64,000 bases of DNA from Mesostigma viride (taxonomy: Eukaryota > Streptophyta > Mesostigmatophyceae > Mesostigmatales > Mesostigmataceae). Below are positions 1-18,923 of this stretch, one piece after another; position 1 is the stretch's first letter; every line of letters starts with the position of its first letter. The stretch spans positions 1,762,483-1,826,482 of the forward strand of contig RPFO01000102.1 of the NCBI GenBank assembly GCA_009746045.1, in the 5' to 3' direction. A program made the translations under genes and the position numbers. Below the pieces are notes generated by a model, which made no database searches, was not told the origin of the DNA, and saw only the letters and a list, made by a program, of their open reading frames with translations.

Positions 1-166
1 GTCTTAACTCGGTAGCTCCTACTAAACCTCACCTGGTTCCTACCTCGAATCCTGCCTCCAGGTTATGAGCGCCTCAAACTTGGCCTCGCCCGTTATCATA
101 TCCGTGTTTTGAACATCACCCCTGTACTTTTCTCCGAAGCTTCAGCAGGTTGAAAGGATTCCTCAC

Positions 167-8635
<8,469 letters not shown>

Positions 8636-9318
8636 CTGTGAAATGGGGGAGGTATCCGGCGGGGGGGGGGGGGGGGGGGGCGGAGATGACAGGGAGGCAC
8701 CGGGGGGGGCGGGTAGGCACCAGGGGGGAGGGGGAGGGGCGAGGGGAACCAAGGGGAGATGGGCCCGTAATGGGAAGACGGAGGAGAAGGGCCACCCTTC
8801 CTTGGCTTTTGAAGTTGTTAATGGGCACAGCAAACATCTACACCAGAGTTGCACTGAAACTGTAGACTAGAAACTGGGAAAAGACTTGCACATGCTTTCT
8901 CGAGCAAGAAGAATGCATGCATGGTGCAAAGGGTACATGGCGTTTGCGTTCCCAGTTCTCCCAAGGGGGGGCGATAGCTCAATGGCATCCATACCGGGAT
9001 GACATCCTCCAAAGGGGACGGGAAGGGCATGAATAATGGAAGTCGGCAACAGCAAGGGGGAAACCATGCATGCATGCATGTATGTATGTATGCATGTATG
9101 CATGTTGCTGGAGAGGACTCACGCATGAATATAAGCACCCGCTAGTGGCAACGTGAGCATGTGTTCAGACCGCTGAAACGTGGGCATGGCAGTTTTCCTG
9201 CTAAAAGGTGCTCCTGACCGGGGAGCAAAAAAGTAGTTACCCAAATGCCGTCGTGGGGGGAGCCCATGCAACGCACAGACAAATTGGCGACAAAGTCCTG
9301 GGGCAGCCTTTCGCCTCT
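8636..9318. other. Intron or upstream region of the TBC gene, no exon recognised
   Basis: Contains G homopolymers (8659-8680, 8701-8760) and an ATGC/ATGT microsatellite at about 9064-9105. No open frame with a recognisable motif was found on either strand. Confidence 0.5.
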
Positions 9319-9334
9319 GGCACCTACAGGAAGT

Positions 9335-9445
9335 GAAAGACTTGGTCCGATACTGGATTCGAACACAGGACCTCTTGCATGATTTCGCGTCTCCTGATCC
9401 GAAGGCACCCCAAGCAATAGGCCAACTACGAAAAAACCCTTTACC
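9335..9445 (-). other. tRNA-Arg-like degenerate sequence or SINE-type remnant
   Basis: On the minus strand GCCTTCGGATCAGGAGACG resembles the anticodon arm of tRNA-Arg, followed about 25 bases later by GTCCTGTGTTCGAATCCAG, a good T-arm/B-box, and then CGGACCA. The acceptor stem does not close and the anticodon stem is broken, so it is not an intact tRNA gene. It could be a pseudogene or the head of a tRNA-derived SINE. Confidence 0.35.
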
Positions 9446-9479
9446 GGAGAGCGGTGCAAGTGCGTCAAAAATTCCCCAA

Positions 9480-11305
9480 TATGAACCAGTGGAGTGAAGC
9501 TACGCTAGCCCCATGGGGGTGAATGTGAGTAGGAGTACTACTCACTGGGTCACGCAATGGCGGAAGCACATCTACCAGGTGTGGCAAACTTGAGACATGA
9601 TTCTTGCATTTGCAACTGTGTGGTGTCTATTTCTTTTCAATTGAAACGAGCAGCATTCCCTTGGTCAGCACAGGCGGGGTTGCATTTGGTTGCAGCTCCA
9701 TTCCTCACCAGAGACCTTGTGCACCAGCATGCTTGGCCAGAAGAGTTTCTCGCAGGAATCGAGTACGTTCATGTACTAGTACAATGCTACGCATTGTGCA
9801 AGATCACAGCAGCCGCATTTCCACGACACATATATCAGAAGGTATGGTGTGACCTACCTTGATAAGGACAAGGGTCTGGCACACGTAATGCTGCCATCTA
9901 GCCCGCACGTCATCTGGCGAAGAAGGACCTTGGCCGCGGCTGCGTGGGGCGAGAGAATAAAGCAATGCATTTGCGGTGGGGCAATGAGCGCAGAGCATAT
10001 TTGGGTTTCATGGAAGATGTAGCGATAAAACGGCCTAAAGAAGGAGAATTTTCATTTGGCGATCATGATGACTGGTTAAGATGCCACATTGAGTCATCAG
10101 GCGAAGCGCAGTTCTGCAATACTATGACGCGCATACGCCACGTAGGGGGTCAGCGGCTGGCCTCGCTATTGATAACAGCTCGAGCGCCGCAACCGTGCCA
10201 CGGGAATTCCATACTTGCACTGCCTTCTTTACCTTCAACTTGTACTTGCAAGCTGTTGGTCGTCACGGTGAAATAGTGCAAGCTGAACGCGAGGCATTTC
10301 TTGAGAGGGAGATACATCGCGTCAGCAACGAGTTCCTGCATGTGGTGATCCTGCCGTTGATGACCTACAAGTCCTTTGGAATGTCAAACTGGAACCAAAA
10401 CATACCTCGGTTCGGTGGGGCTCGACGTCCCACGGCTCGAAAAACGCTTCTTAATCCAGCTCATGGCGTTGTAGGCATCCTAATGCCAACCATTTACCAC
10501 GTGAATGCAGGCATTGCTGACCATGGAAGCGGCAAATTTAGCGCGGGAAGAAGAAAATCTCATTCCAGCTAACGTCGCGAGTGCATTCACTGCATTGCCT
10601 TGCCGCCCATTGAAGCTTTCCCGAAACTAAAACTCGAGGAATTCACAGAGCTCCGGCTGTGGTTCCCCCGGGACTGCAGAGATTTCTGGGCTGTGGTTTT
10701 CCCGCGAGCTAGGCCACTCCTAGATCCATGGAACTGGCGCGAGCCTATTATTGTACGTACGGCTGACGGCAGCACAAGCTTATCTACTTGTCCACACTCC
10801 ACACACGGCCATCCCTCGCGTCTTTTGTATCGTTGAGTTTGGATTCCACCCCGGAGAAGTGACTCTGGATTGCACATGGCCCTTGCATCAGTATTTCTAT
10901 TACTGTAGTTACTAGCATTTGTAAAGGTATTGCATACACAATAATGTACTAACTACTAGGGCATCCTAGAATCATCTTTGCCTAGATCATCTTTGCCAGT
11001 TGATTGTGTCATAGCCTTGTGCCCATTTTCCAGATGCGAATTCTCGCGATCTGAGGGATGTGCCATGTTTTTTTTTCCCCGTGAATTGACGGAGGATGTT
11101 GGTGACCTCATCAACCTGCGGTTCGGCTACGCAGGTTTTTTGGGGTGATTTCTATTTCTTTTTCAATCTTGGACTTGCTGATTTATAGCTGGTAGGTAAT
11201 TTTCTAAAAAAAAAGCAAGTTCAAATGAAGAGTCATAGACTATGAGTTTTGCTGATAGTTGGGTACACATGCATGTCATTATTATAGACTGACCGGCGAG
11301 CTCTT
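9480..11305. other. Unassigned region left of the chromovirus
   Basis: Several moderate open frames on the plus strand (9557-9862, 9944-10276, 10195-10572, 10600-10836) have fairly protein-like composition but no family I recognise, and they are not joined by clear splice sites. They may be exons of an unknown gene or a decayed element. Its right end is the empty-site flank of the chromovirus (target CTCTT). Confidence 0.3.
11301..11305. other. Target-site duplication CTCTT, left copy
   Basis: CTCTT immediately precedes the left LTR and recurs at 22087-22091 immediately after the right LTR, as expected for Ty3-type integrase. Confidence 0.9.
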
Positions 11306-11876
11306 TGTTACGCCGCAAGCCTCGGCCGCCACCTCTACCTCTACCTGTCCTGATACTACCTAAACTAGTGAGGCTGCTTCTATATACACCCCTAGCGAAA
11401 GACGACCGAGACGAACCAGATCTCAATGCATTTACATATGTACTACTGTAATATGCCATAGACCATTTAATCAAACCCGTTTACTCCAGGAAAAGAGGAA
11501 GGAAACACAACTACACTGCCGTGACCCAAGCTAATATGTGTTAATTCATTTAACACACGCCGAGTGACCACACAAGGAGTGGAACGTGCATAAATGGTCA
11601 CCAACGGTCCAACAGGCTCGGGCCGACCTGGCCCTCGCCTGCAGAAACACAGAAACACAAGCAGGTGCACAGATGCACGCCTGTCCACTACATTCTACAA
11701 AAGGATAAGGACCACTAATATAGTACGCGGCGCGGCGCCCAAAGGCACCCACTATACCACAGTACTGTTACGGGGACAATCATGTCCAAACTAGAACTGC
11801 ACGTAACCTAGGAACAACCGAGGCCAAGGACCTAATTTACGTCCGTAACTACAACGAATTGTTACGCGACGTAACA
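11306..11876 (-). repeat. Chromovirus 3' LTR
   Basis: 571 bp, identical to 21516-22086 except at 11462, 11513 and 11660. In element orientation it opens with the hairpin TGTTACG-TCG-CGTAACA. Confidence 0.95.
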
Positions 11877-11890
11877 CCTCCCCCCCCACA
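11877..11890 (-). other. Chromovirus polypurine tract
   Basis: Minus strand reads TGTGGGGGGGGAGG directly against the 3' LTR; this is the expected primer site for plus-strand DNA synthesis. Confidence 0.85.
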
Positions 11891-12253
11891 AAAGGTAGGG
11901 AGCCCTCTCCCTACGCAGAGAGGAGGGAACCAAAGGGGTAGGAAAATAATCCTAACGCACCCAGCACATACCAACACAATCGATAGACCATCCCAGATAC
12001 AAAGCACCAATAGTTCACACGGTCTCCACCACCACGCCGGGTGGTGTAGGGTTAGCCAGCACCAAGCCTGGTGGTAGGTTCCCCTAACTGCCTGGAACGG
12101 AGTCCTGGCCGGGGGGGACGGCACTGGGCAGGACACACAGAGTAAACACATCAGCGCTAAGGACCAAGAACAGCCAACCAACTGGCCAGAATATGAGGGC
12201 GACTCTACATACCGGAGGGACAACACCCTCAGGTCGGGCCTAAGGCCCTCTAT

Positions 12254-14566
12254 CTAGTGGCCATCCGTCTGGTAAGTGCCACGAGAGGCCAGCAGGACCT
12301 CCAGGTAGGCCTGGTAGTGAGCCACATCCTCAACATTGTCATGCCTATCTACAGTGAGGAAAACATCGGCCCACACGCCGTCAGGAAAGAGGCCCAGGAA
12401 GGCCCAGTAATACCTATGCTGCGTGAGGACGACCTGGCCACGGGCCCAGTCCAGAAAGCCACAGGCAAAGAGGCGAAGGAAAGGCTCTACCGCGATCAGG
12501 CAAAGGGCCCGCAGGAGGAGGCGATGGTACCGAATCCGAGGGCGCATACCCGTCGGGAAGAACAGGTCCACCAGGGGCTCCACGTTGGACGGCCACAACC
12601 GGATGTGCCGAACCTCGCGGGAGCGCCACCGACGAACACACTGTCGCGACCCGAATGTCTCTAGGTAGTCGCTGGCACGAGGAGGAGGGTGACCGCGGGA
12701 GTCTAGACCCTGGCCCGGGATAGGCGCCGGGCGGCGGGCATCCCACTCAAGGATGGGCTGGAGGACCGTAGTGTACGCCGCACCCGGCACCGCAGGAAAC
12801 TCTACTGTAAGGGCATCCGAAGCCATAATGCCCAGAGGGGGAGGGTAAGCCCACTGAAACCCACCGTAGGTGTCCAAGTCGTTGTGGCGCCTCGCCCAGC
12901 GATACAGGACGCGCCGGACCAGGATCTCACCCTCGAACACCGGATCAGCTAAAATAACCATGTCGAACGGAGGCCGATCAGTCTCAATGGGTAGGCCACG
13001 ATCCCGGGGCGCCCGACACACCTGGGAGAACCCATAGGACATGGGAGAGATGGCAAGCTCAGCAGAGGCGCGCGGCAGGTCACACTGTCGGCAGGCGAGT
13101 GCGGACATACCATACCCCGGAATGGGCGTGTCACGCGACTCCGGCGTCGCGTGCACCACAGAAGGAGCCCTGTCCCGATCACCCTGGGACAACTCCCTGA
13201 GGGAATCGGCAGCGCGGGTGGCGCGAGGATCCTGACCGGTGGACCGAACAACCGCGGCCAAAGACCGCGAGGCCGAAGGAGGAGGGACCGGAGCAGGGGC
13301 TGACGCAGGGGCAGGAGCCGACACCGACGCAGGGGGCACTGGTAAAACAGGAGGTCGCGCCGGACCCGAAGCCAGAGAGGGCCGTGACGGACCCGCCAAC
13401 GACGCAGGCGCGCCGGTCTCCGTTGCCGGTGCACCCTCAGGCCACATGTTGAAAATGGGGCCCGTAGGGACAGGCAGTCCTGCATAAGATTGACTACCAT
13501 CCAGGCCCCAGTCAGGAACCGGAATCCTCTGCGGAGGACCACCCTCCCAAAGTCTGGGAAGCCCGCTAGTATCGCCAAAGAAACCCCGCGACGTCTGCGC
13601 CTGAGCGGGAGGAGGCTCGGAAGCAGCGACGGAGGGCGAGCTAACAGGGGCAGGAGACTCCCGCGTAGGCGCAGGTACAGCGGTAACAGGCGCAGAGGCA
13701 GCAGGAGTCGCAGGAGCCGCCGGAACCACAGCGACCGCGGGCGCAGGCGGGGGCGCGGGCGAAGCCGTAGTCGCCGGGGCGACAGAAGGGGTAGGGGGCG
13801 CGGATCCAGCCGGCGTGGCCGGGACCTGCGCCTGGGCCGCAAGGAAGGCCCCAAACGCCGTGGTCAAAGACTGGATCTGAGCCTGCATAGCCGAGACCGT
13901 CGCCGAAAGAGGATCAGGCAAACCCGAAGGGGTAGGCTCCACTGCGACATCCCGGGTCGACCGAGGGGACGACGGGACCGGAGAGGGAGGAACAGACGCC
14001 GAGGAGGCGGACGCAGCGCTCGAGGCAGAATAATCTGGAGTATAATGTACCTCGGCTGGGGCGCCCGAAGGGGTAGGACCACTAACCGCTAGTCCCGCCG
14101 ACTGATCAGCTATCTCCATGAACTCTACGGCCCGTAAAAGGTCGCAGGGGTTCTCGTCTACCTCAGCATCACCCTCAGCTGGAAGCCACGGGAACACCTC
14201 CCGTAGGCAGGTACGGCCCACAGGAGTGGAGAGGTAGGAGAACACACGGCAACACCGGAGAACCGCATCTATCTGCCCCAAGGCGGGACAGCTGGAACCA
14301 CACCCCAACAAACAGTGTCCGGCATCATCGAACCCGTGCAGGACAAGCTGGTGCGGCTCATCAGGGGAAGGACCATACCACGTGACCCCGAAGAGGGCCG
14401 CCCTGACTAAGCCCGCATGTTGGGCCTGAAGGGCCGGCTGCACCACGCCACCCGGGTAACTAGATCGCGACACCCAGCGGCCCGGAAGGGCCTCGAAATA
14501 CAGCTCAGGGTCCGGTGGGGGCGGGGACGGCAGCGAGCTCTCAGCCGGAGGGGTAGGCTCTGACAT
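12254..14566 (-). CDS. Chromovirus extra 3' ORF, unknown function
   Basis: An open frame of up to 812 codons begins at 14692, but the first Met after the integrase stop is at 14566 (MSEPTPPAESS), giving 770 residues. The N-terminal 170 residues look folded. Residues of about 190-470 are a Pro/Ala/Ser-rich low-complexity spacer. The last 250 are rich in Arg, Trp, Tyr and Leu (for example YRWARRHNDLDTYGGF and FLDWARGQVVLTQHRYYW). No signal peptide or clear fusion/transmembrane layout typical of an envelope protein is visible. The segment is clearly more GC-rich than pol next to it. I do not recognise the family. It could be a captured host sequence or a lineage-specific accessory protein. Confidence 0.6.
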   Translation of the reverse strand: MSEPTPPAESSLPSPPPPDPELYFEALPGRWVSRSSYPGGVVQPALQAQHAGLVRAALFGVTWYGPSPDEPHQLVLHGFDDAGHCLLGCGSSCPALGQIDAVLRCCRVFSYLSTPVGRTCLREVFPWLPAEGDAEVDENPCDLLRAVEFMEIADQSAGLAVSGPTPSGAPAEVHYTPDYSASSAASASSASVPPSPVPSSPRSTRDVAVEPTPSGLPDPLSATVSAMQAQIQSLTTAFGAFLAAQAQVPATPAGSAPPTPSVAPATTASPAPPPAPAVAVVPAAPATPAASAPVTAVPAPTRESPAPVSSPSVAASEPPPAQAQTSRGFFGDTSGLPRLWEGGPPQRIPVPDWGLDGSQSYAGLPVPTGPIFNMWPEGAPATETGAPASLAGPSRPSLASGPARPPVLPVPPASVSAPAPASAPAPVPPPSASRSLAAVVRSTGQDPRATRAADSLRELSQGDRDRAPSVVHATPESRDTPIPGYGMSALACRQCDLPRASAELAISPMSYGFSQVCRAPRDRGLPIETDRPPFDMVILADPVFEGEILVRRVLYRWARRHNDLDTYGGFQWAYPPPLGIMASDALTVEFPAVPGAAYTTVLQPILEWDARRPAPIPGQGLDSRGHPPPRASDYLETFGSRQCVRRWRSREVRHIRLWPSNVEPLVDLFFPTGMRPRIRYHRLLLRALCLIAVEPFLRLFACGFLDWARGQVVLTQHRYYWAFLGLFPDGVWADVFLTVDRHDNVEDVAHYQAYLEVLLASRGTYQTDGH

Positions 14567-14642
14567 GACGGCTGCGGAGGGGAGGGGACAACCAACCATC
14601 CGTCGACAGCAGACATAACATAAGAGAGGAGAAGGTCTACAA

Positions 14643-16349
14643 CTAGAGCTTATGCAGGGTTTTATACTCCTGCAGCAGGCGACTACACCCATCTAGCTCA
14701 CTCTCAGTATACCAGACCTTATCTACCTCACTACGAGCATACATCCACTTCACCTTATACTGGCGCTGGGTACCGCGGCCTTTTTTGATATCTCTATGGG
14801 CCACGATACCCTCTACCTCATCCTCTACCTCACCAGTATCCGGGTTATGCTCTAAAGGGGCAGGGGCCAATTCTCTACCAGCGAACGTGCTCTGATGATA
14901 GAGCTTCAGCTGGCTTCTATGAAAGGTGCGAGAGTGGGTCTGCCAAGAGGTAGGAATATCTATCTCATACAGAAAATTACCTACTCTAGACAACACACGG
15001 AAAGGTCCTAAGAAGGCGGGCCTAAGTTTCACTTTCAGTTCAGCTTCGAACTTATGAGCGAAGCGGCCAACACGGGGGCCTTCTACTAAGACTAAATCTC
15101 CTATTTCTATCTCAGGTGCTCTTCTATCTAATGAGGCACGCAACCTAGCAAGGTATTTGGCCTGCGCCCTATGGTACCCTGCAATAGCGTTGTCGTGTGC
15201 ATTCTTCATCTTATCTAATAACGCCTGCACACCTTCTACAGTATCCCGGGACACATCATCCTTGTCCCTTAAAGGACTAGCTAAAAGAGAGGTAGGGGTA
15301 AGAGGTTGTCTACCAGTATCTAGGAAGAAGGGCGTATAACCATGCGCAGCCTGAGGGCAATTGTTAAGGGAAAACTCTACCAAACATAGGTAATCCTCCC
15401 AATCACTCCCAGAGCCATTCACATAGTGACGCAGAGCTTCTTCCACTACCCTATTCAAACGTTCTACTAAATGAGACGAGGAGGAGTGGTAGGCAGTACC
15501 GAAGGTGACCTTGGTACCGATAGCAGCGAAGAACTGCTGCCAAAAATCAGAAGTGAATAACTTATCCTTATCACTAATAAACTGCCTACTCAAACCATGA
15601 TATCTATATACGTTATTAAGGTATAGGCGTGCGCAATCGCGTGCGGTGAGTTCTAAGGGACACGGCACGAGATGACACATACGAGTAAAACGATCTACAA
15701 AAACAAGGATCTGGGCGTTACCTCTATCATTCTTCCTAAAAGGTCCTACAAAATCCATCATAATGGAGTCCCACGGCATGATGGGATCAGGTAAGGTCCT
15801 AGGCTCTGCTATCTGTCCTACATTGTTGGGTTTCATCTCCTGGCAAGATTGACAGGTTCTAACATACTCATCTACATCCTTTAAAAGGGAAGGCCAGTAG
15901 TAAGAGCGGGCTACTAGGTCCCGTACCCGTTTACCACCCTGGTGAGCAGCTAAGTCATGCAACTCAAAGAGCAAGGAGGAGCGACAGATAGGAGGGACAT
16001 ACAGGCGCCATTGAGGGGGAGAATCTGCTATCTGCACATATAAAAATCCACCTACAAATTTACAAGGGTGCTTGCCTAATTGTTGGGGATGGGCAGCAAT
16101 GGCAGCTAATGCTTCCGGCTCAGTGGCCGTAAATCTACTAATAAGACGTTCGAGATCAGAGGTAGGCATCGCTACAGAGGTATCCAGAACAGGTTTAAAG
16201 AGATCTCCTACCGCCTTGCCAAAGAGAAGGGGAGGTCCTAGAGGGACTATGTGTTCATAAGACTTTCCTGACCTAGTCGCTATATGGCTAAGCGGTATAG
16301 AAATTTTATTTTTCCCCTCCCCCCCCCGAGACCACAGGAAGGGCCTCAC
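14643..16349 (-). CDS. Chromovirus integrase with C-terminal chromodomain
   Basis: 568 codons. The zinc-binding part has the H-H-C-C spacing (ELHDLAAHQ then TCQSCQ). The catalytic core has Asp in MMDFVGPF, Asp in FISDKDKLF and Glu in SHLVERLNR, the D,D-35-E triad for strand transfer. The last 65 residues (EVEGIVAHRDIKKGRG, QYKVKWMY, KVWYTESEL) match a chromodomain, which in chromoviruses targets insertion to modified histones. The frame is +1 relative to RT, the switch falling at a G9 run (16317-16325), and the first codons overlap the end of the RT frame. Probably translated as one polyprotein with RT. Confidence 0.9.
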   Translation of the reverse strand: MRPFLWSRGGEGKNKISIPLSHIATRSGKSYEHIVPLGPPLLFGKAVGDLFKPVLDTSVAMPTSDLERLISRFTATEPEALAAIAAHPQQLGKHPCKFVGGFLYVQIADSPPQWRLYVPPICRSSLLFELHDLAAHQGGKRVRDLVARSYYWPSLLKDVDEYVRTCQSCQEMKPNNVGQIAEPRTLPDPIMPWDSIMMDFVGPFRKNDRGNAQILVFVDRFTRMCHLVPCPLELTARDCARLYLNNVYRYHGLSRQFISDKDKLFTSDFWQQFFAAIGTKVTFGTAYHSSSSHLVERLNRVVEEALRHYVNGSGSDWEDYLCLVEFSLNNCPQAAHGYTPFFLDTGRQPLTPTSLLASPLRDKDDVSRDTVEGVQALLDKMKNAHDNAIAGYHRAQAKYLARLRASLDRRAPEIEIGDLVLVEGPRVGRFAHKFEAELKVKLRPAFLGPFRVLSRVGNFLYEIDIPTSWQTHSRTFHRSQLKLYHQSTFAGRELAPAPLEHNPDTGEVEDEVEGIVAHRDIKKGRGTQRQYKVKWMYARSEVDKVWYTESELDGCSRLLQEYKTLHKL

Positions 16350-18111
16350 ACGGGAGAGAGAGTCCTACGTGAGAAAGGAGATCAGGCATGCGAACAGCTG
16401 TATGAAAGAGGTAGGCATAGGATTCATCATCAGGTAGTTCACCATACGGGGTTACACCCATAGTAGTAGGAACTAGAGTAGTATTGAGAACATCAAGGTC
16501 CTCGAAAAAGGAGTAATCTGCACGACGAGAGAGTGCATCTGGTACTATGTTATCTACACCCTTAACATACTGAAGTTTAAAAGGGGAGAACTGTGCTAAA
16601 AACTCCATCCAGCGCGCTTGACGAGGGGTAAGGTTGGGTTGTGAGAGAAGATGGGTAAGAGGGCGGTGATCTGTCTGGATAACTAATCTATAAGGATCAA
16701 TCTCACAGGGTTCATTCAGACAAACATCAAATTGAGCACCTTTAAGAAAGTGCTGCCACGCGTGGCAACAGTACACCACAGCTAATAGTTCTTGCTGGTG
16801 GACGGGATAGTTACGCTCCGCAGGAAGCATTGTCCTAGAGATATACTCGATTGGCTGTAAGCCCTGACCCTGATCCTGGAGAAGGACGCCCCCTATAGCT
16901 ACCTTGCTAGCATCTGTGGCTACAACAAAGGGTTTAGTAGTATCCGGTAGGATGAGTACAGGAGGGGAGAGGAGTAGGGATTTTAGACACTGAAAAGCCG
17001 ACTGACATTCACTACTCCAAACAAAGGGGATATCCTTCTTTAATAGATGATTAATAGGAGCTGCTATAGTTGCGAAACGCGGGATAAAACGCCTATAGTA
17101 AGAAGCAATTCCTAGAAAACTACGTACACCTTTAACGTCGGTAGGGGTAGGCCATTCCTGAATTGACTTAGTCTTATCCGGGTCGGTAGCGACCCCGGCA
17201 TCTGATAGAACGTGCCCTAAGAATGGGACACTTCTACCAGAGCGAACTTTAGCACGGCGCGCCCATAAAGAATTTTCAGCCATGATTTCTAATACTTTCT
17301 TTAAATCACGTAGGTGCGTTTCAAAATCAGGAGAATAAATAAGGATATCATCTAAGTAAGCTTGAGCACAAGAACGGTCATGCTCAGATAAAGAAACAGA
17401 GGAGAAGGAAGGATCCTTTAAATCAGAGGACACTTGAGGAAGGTGGGAATTTCCCATAACAGGTCTAAGCACTTCATTCATTAACATTTGGAAAGAGGCA
17501 GGAGAGTTACAGAGTCCCATAGCCGCTACTCTAAACTGGTAATGCCCAAAAGGGGTAGCAAAGGCGGTTTTGTGGCAATCCTCAGGAGCTATACGTAGTT
17601 GCCAAAAACCATCCGCACAATCTAGTACTGTGAAACAGGTAGAACCTTTAACCTTATTAAATATATCATCAATACGAGGTAGAGGGTATTTAGACTTCAC
17701 AGTAATATCGTTTAGCTTCCTATAATCAGTAACTAGGCGAAACTTGCCATTTGGTTTAGGAACTAACAGGACACCAGCGGAGTAGGGGGAGTTACTAGGC
17801 TCTATCAATCCTGCTTCTAATAGTGATACTAAAATCTGTTTTAGTTCCTTTAATTCTGTAGGGCCCATTCTATACATCGGAGAGTGCGTAGGAACTGCAC
17901 CGTCCTTGATAACTACACGGTGTAAAACAGAACGAGGAGGAGGATAAGAAGGAGTCTTTTCTTCAAATACTTTTGAGGAATCTATCACAGCCATGTATCT
18001 TACTATTTCATTTTCAGTAAATCCCACTCCTATTGTATCCACTGTATTTACATCTATATCCACACTATTATTAGTGATAGGTATCTCTTGTACTTCTAAC
18101 TGAAGGAACAT
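16306..18111 (-). CDS. Chromovirus reverse transcriptase and RNase H
   Basis: 601 codons. RT motifs in order: KFRLVTDYRKLN, the catalytic LDCADGFWQ, FRVAAMGLCNSPASFQ and YLDDILIYS. RNase H follows with VVATDASKVAIGGVL, ELLAVVYCCHAW and the TDHRPLTHLL block. About 30 residues rich in Ser/Asp are inserted just before YLDD relative to ordinary Ty3 RTs. The frame is -1 relative to the protease frame, with a short overlap at 18096-18111. Confidence 0.9.
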   Translation of the reverse strand: MFLQLEVQEIPITNNSVDIDVNTVDTIGVGFTENEIVRYMAVIDSSKVFEEKTPSYPPPRSVLHRVVIKDGAVPTHSPMYRMGPTELKELKQILVSLLEAGLIEPSNSPYSAGVLLVPKPNGKFRLVTDYRKLNDITVKSKYPLPRIDDIFNKVKGSTCFTVLDCADGFWQLRIAPEDCHKTAFATPFGHYQFRVAAMGLCNSPASFQMLMNEVLRPVMGNSHLPQVSSDLKDPSFSSVSLSEHDRSCAQAYLDDILIYSPDFETHLRDLKKVLEIMAENSLWARRAKVRSGRSVPFLGHVLSDAGVATDPDKTKSIQEWPTPTDVKGVRSFLGIASYYRRFIPRFATIAAPINHLLKKDIPFVWSSECQSAFQCLKSLLLSPPVLILPDTTKPFVVATDASKVAIGGVLLQDQGQGLQPIEYISRTMLPAERNYPVHQQELLAVVYCCHAWQHFLKGAQFDVCLNEPCEIDPYRLVIQTDHRPLTHLLSQPNLTPRQARWMEFLAQFSPFKLQYVKGVDNIVPDALSRRADYSFFEDLDVLNTTLVPTTMGVTPYGELPDDESYAYLFHTAVRMPDLLSHVGLSLPCEALPVVSGGGGEK

Positions 18112-18923
18112 ACATAATAAGTATCCATATTCTTTAGTTCAGAACGTAACTCGTCATTGGACATTAATACTTCAGGTATAGGTCTAACAGGAGGATCAAC
18201 AGGTGTAGGAGGAGTAATATCTACCAAGGATAAATTTTCTAATCTATAATGACGTTCTGGTACCCAGTAGGAGCTATCTGGAAACCAAATGACCATAGTA
18301 TCATAATTAATAGTGATTTTATTATCCTGATGCCAATCTAATCCTAGTAATACATCAGCTGTAGTGATAGGGCCTATAGTGGCCGTCAGGTTGACCGTAC
18401 GTCCTTGTATGACCAGGGGAAGGGACACCGTACCCGGGGAATGACTGGTGCGACCGTCAGCATAATGGACAGTGACAGTTTTTGTGTGAGGGGTAGGGAC
18501 TAGTCCTAAACGCCTAACTAGGGCCTCGCTCACAAAGGAGCTAGCCGCACCGCTATCCACTAACACAGAGACATTCAAGAGTTCATCAGCATGCAGGAAG
18601 GGGTCTACAACAGTATGAGGGACGGTTAAGCCACCATTCAAGAACATAAGAGGACGCACACGTAGTGGTAGGGATGATTCAGCTCCTACAGAGGTTATAA
18701 AAACAGGCAAGCAAAAATTATTATCTGGGGTACTATCTAAGGACCTGTCCAGGTTACCCCCGGCTGACAGGCCTACTGTTCCCCCTCCCCCCCAAATCCA
18801 TAGGAACGAACCCCGAAGAAGACCCTGGCGGAAAAGCCACTGCTGGAGGGTCACGAGGGATTGAAGAGGGTGCGGGAGCCTGATTATCATAGGGGAACCC
18901 TGGGGATCCTGTCTGCACAGCAT
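18096..18923 (-). CDS. Chromovirus aspartic protease region
   Basis: The frame overlaps the end of gag. The retropepsin motif VLVDSGAASSFV is at about residue 120 and the matching C-terminal ADVLLGLDWH at about 190. It would cleave the Gag-Pol polyprotein. It is +1 to gag, the switch falling at a G7-A-G5 purine run (18780-18793), so it is probably expressed by frameshifting. An artefactual homopolymer error is the alternative. Confidence 0.85.
   Translation of the reverse strand: MLCRQDPQGSPMIIRLPHPLQSLVTLQQWLFRQGLLRGSFLWIWGGGGTVGLSAGGNLDRSLDSTPDNNFCLPVFITSVGAESSLPLRVRPLMFLNGGLTVPHTVVDPFLHADELLNVSVLVDSGAASSFVSEALVRRLGLVPTPHTKTVTVHYADGRTSHSPGTVSLPLVIQGRTVNLTATIGPITTADVLLGLDWHQDNKITINYDTMVIWFPDSSYWVPERHYRLENLSLVDITPPTPVDPPVRPIPEVLMSNDELRSELKNMDTYYVCSFS

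Noticed and set aside
9335-9445. A functional tRNA gene
   Set aside because: Acceptor stem does not pair and the anticodon stem is broken.
12257-14092. Several long frames antisense to the chromovirus 3' ORF
   Set aside because: GC-rich shadow frames; the sense frame is the longest, lies on the element's coding strand and starts just after integrase.
12254-14692. Retroviral-type envelope gene
   Set aside because: Only its position fits; no signal peptide, fusion peptide, heptad repeats or clear transmembrane anchor is visible.
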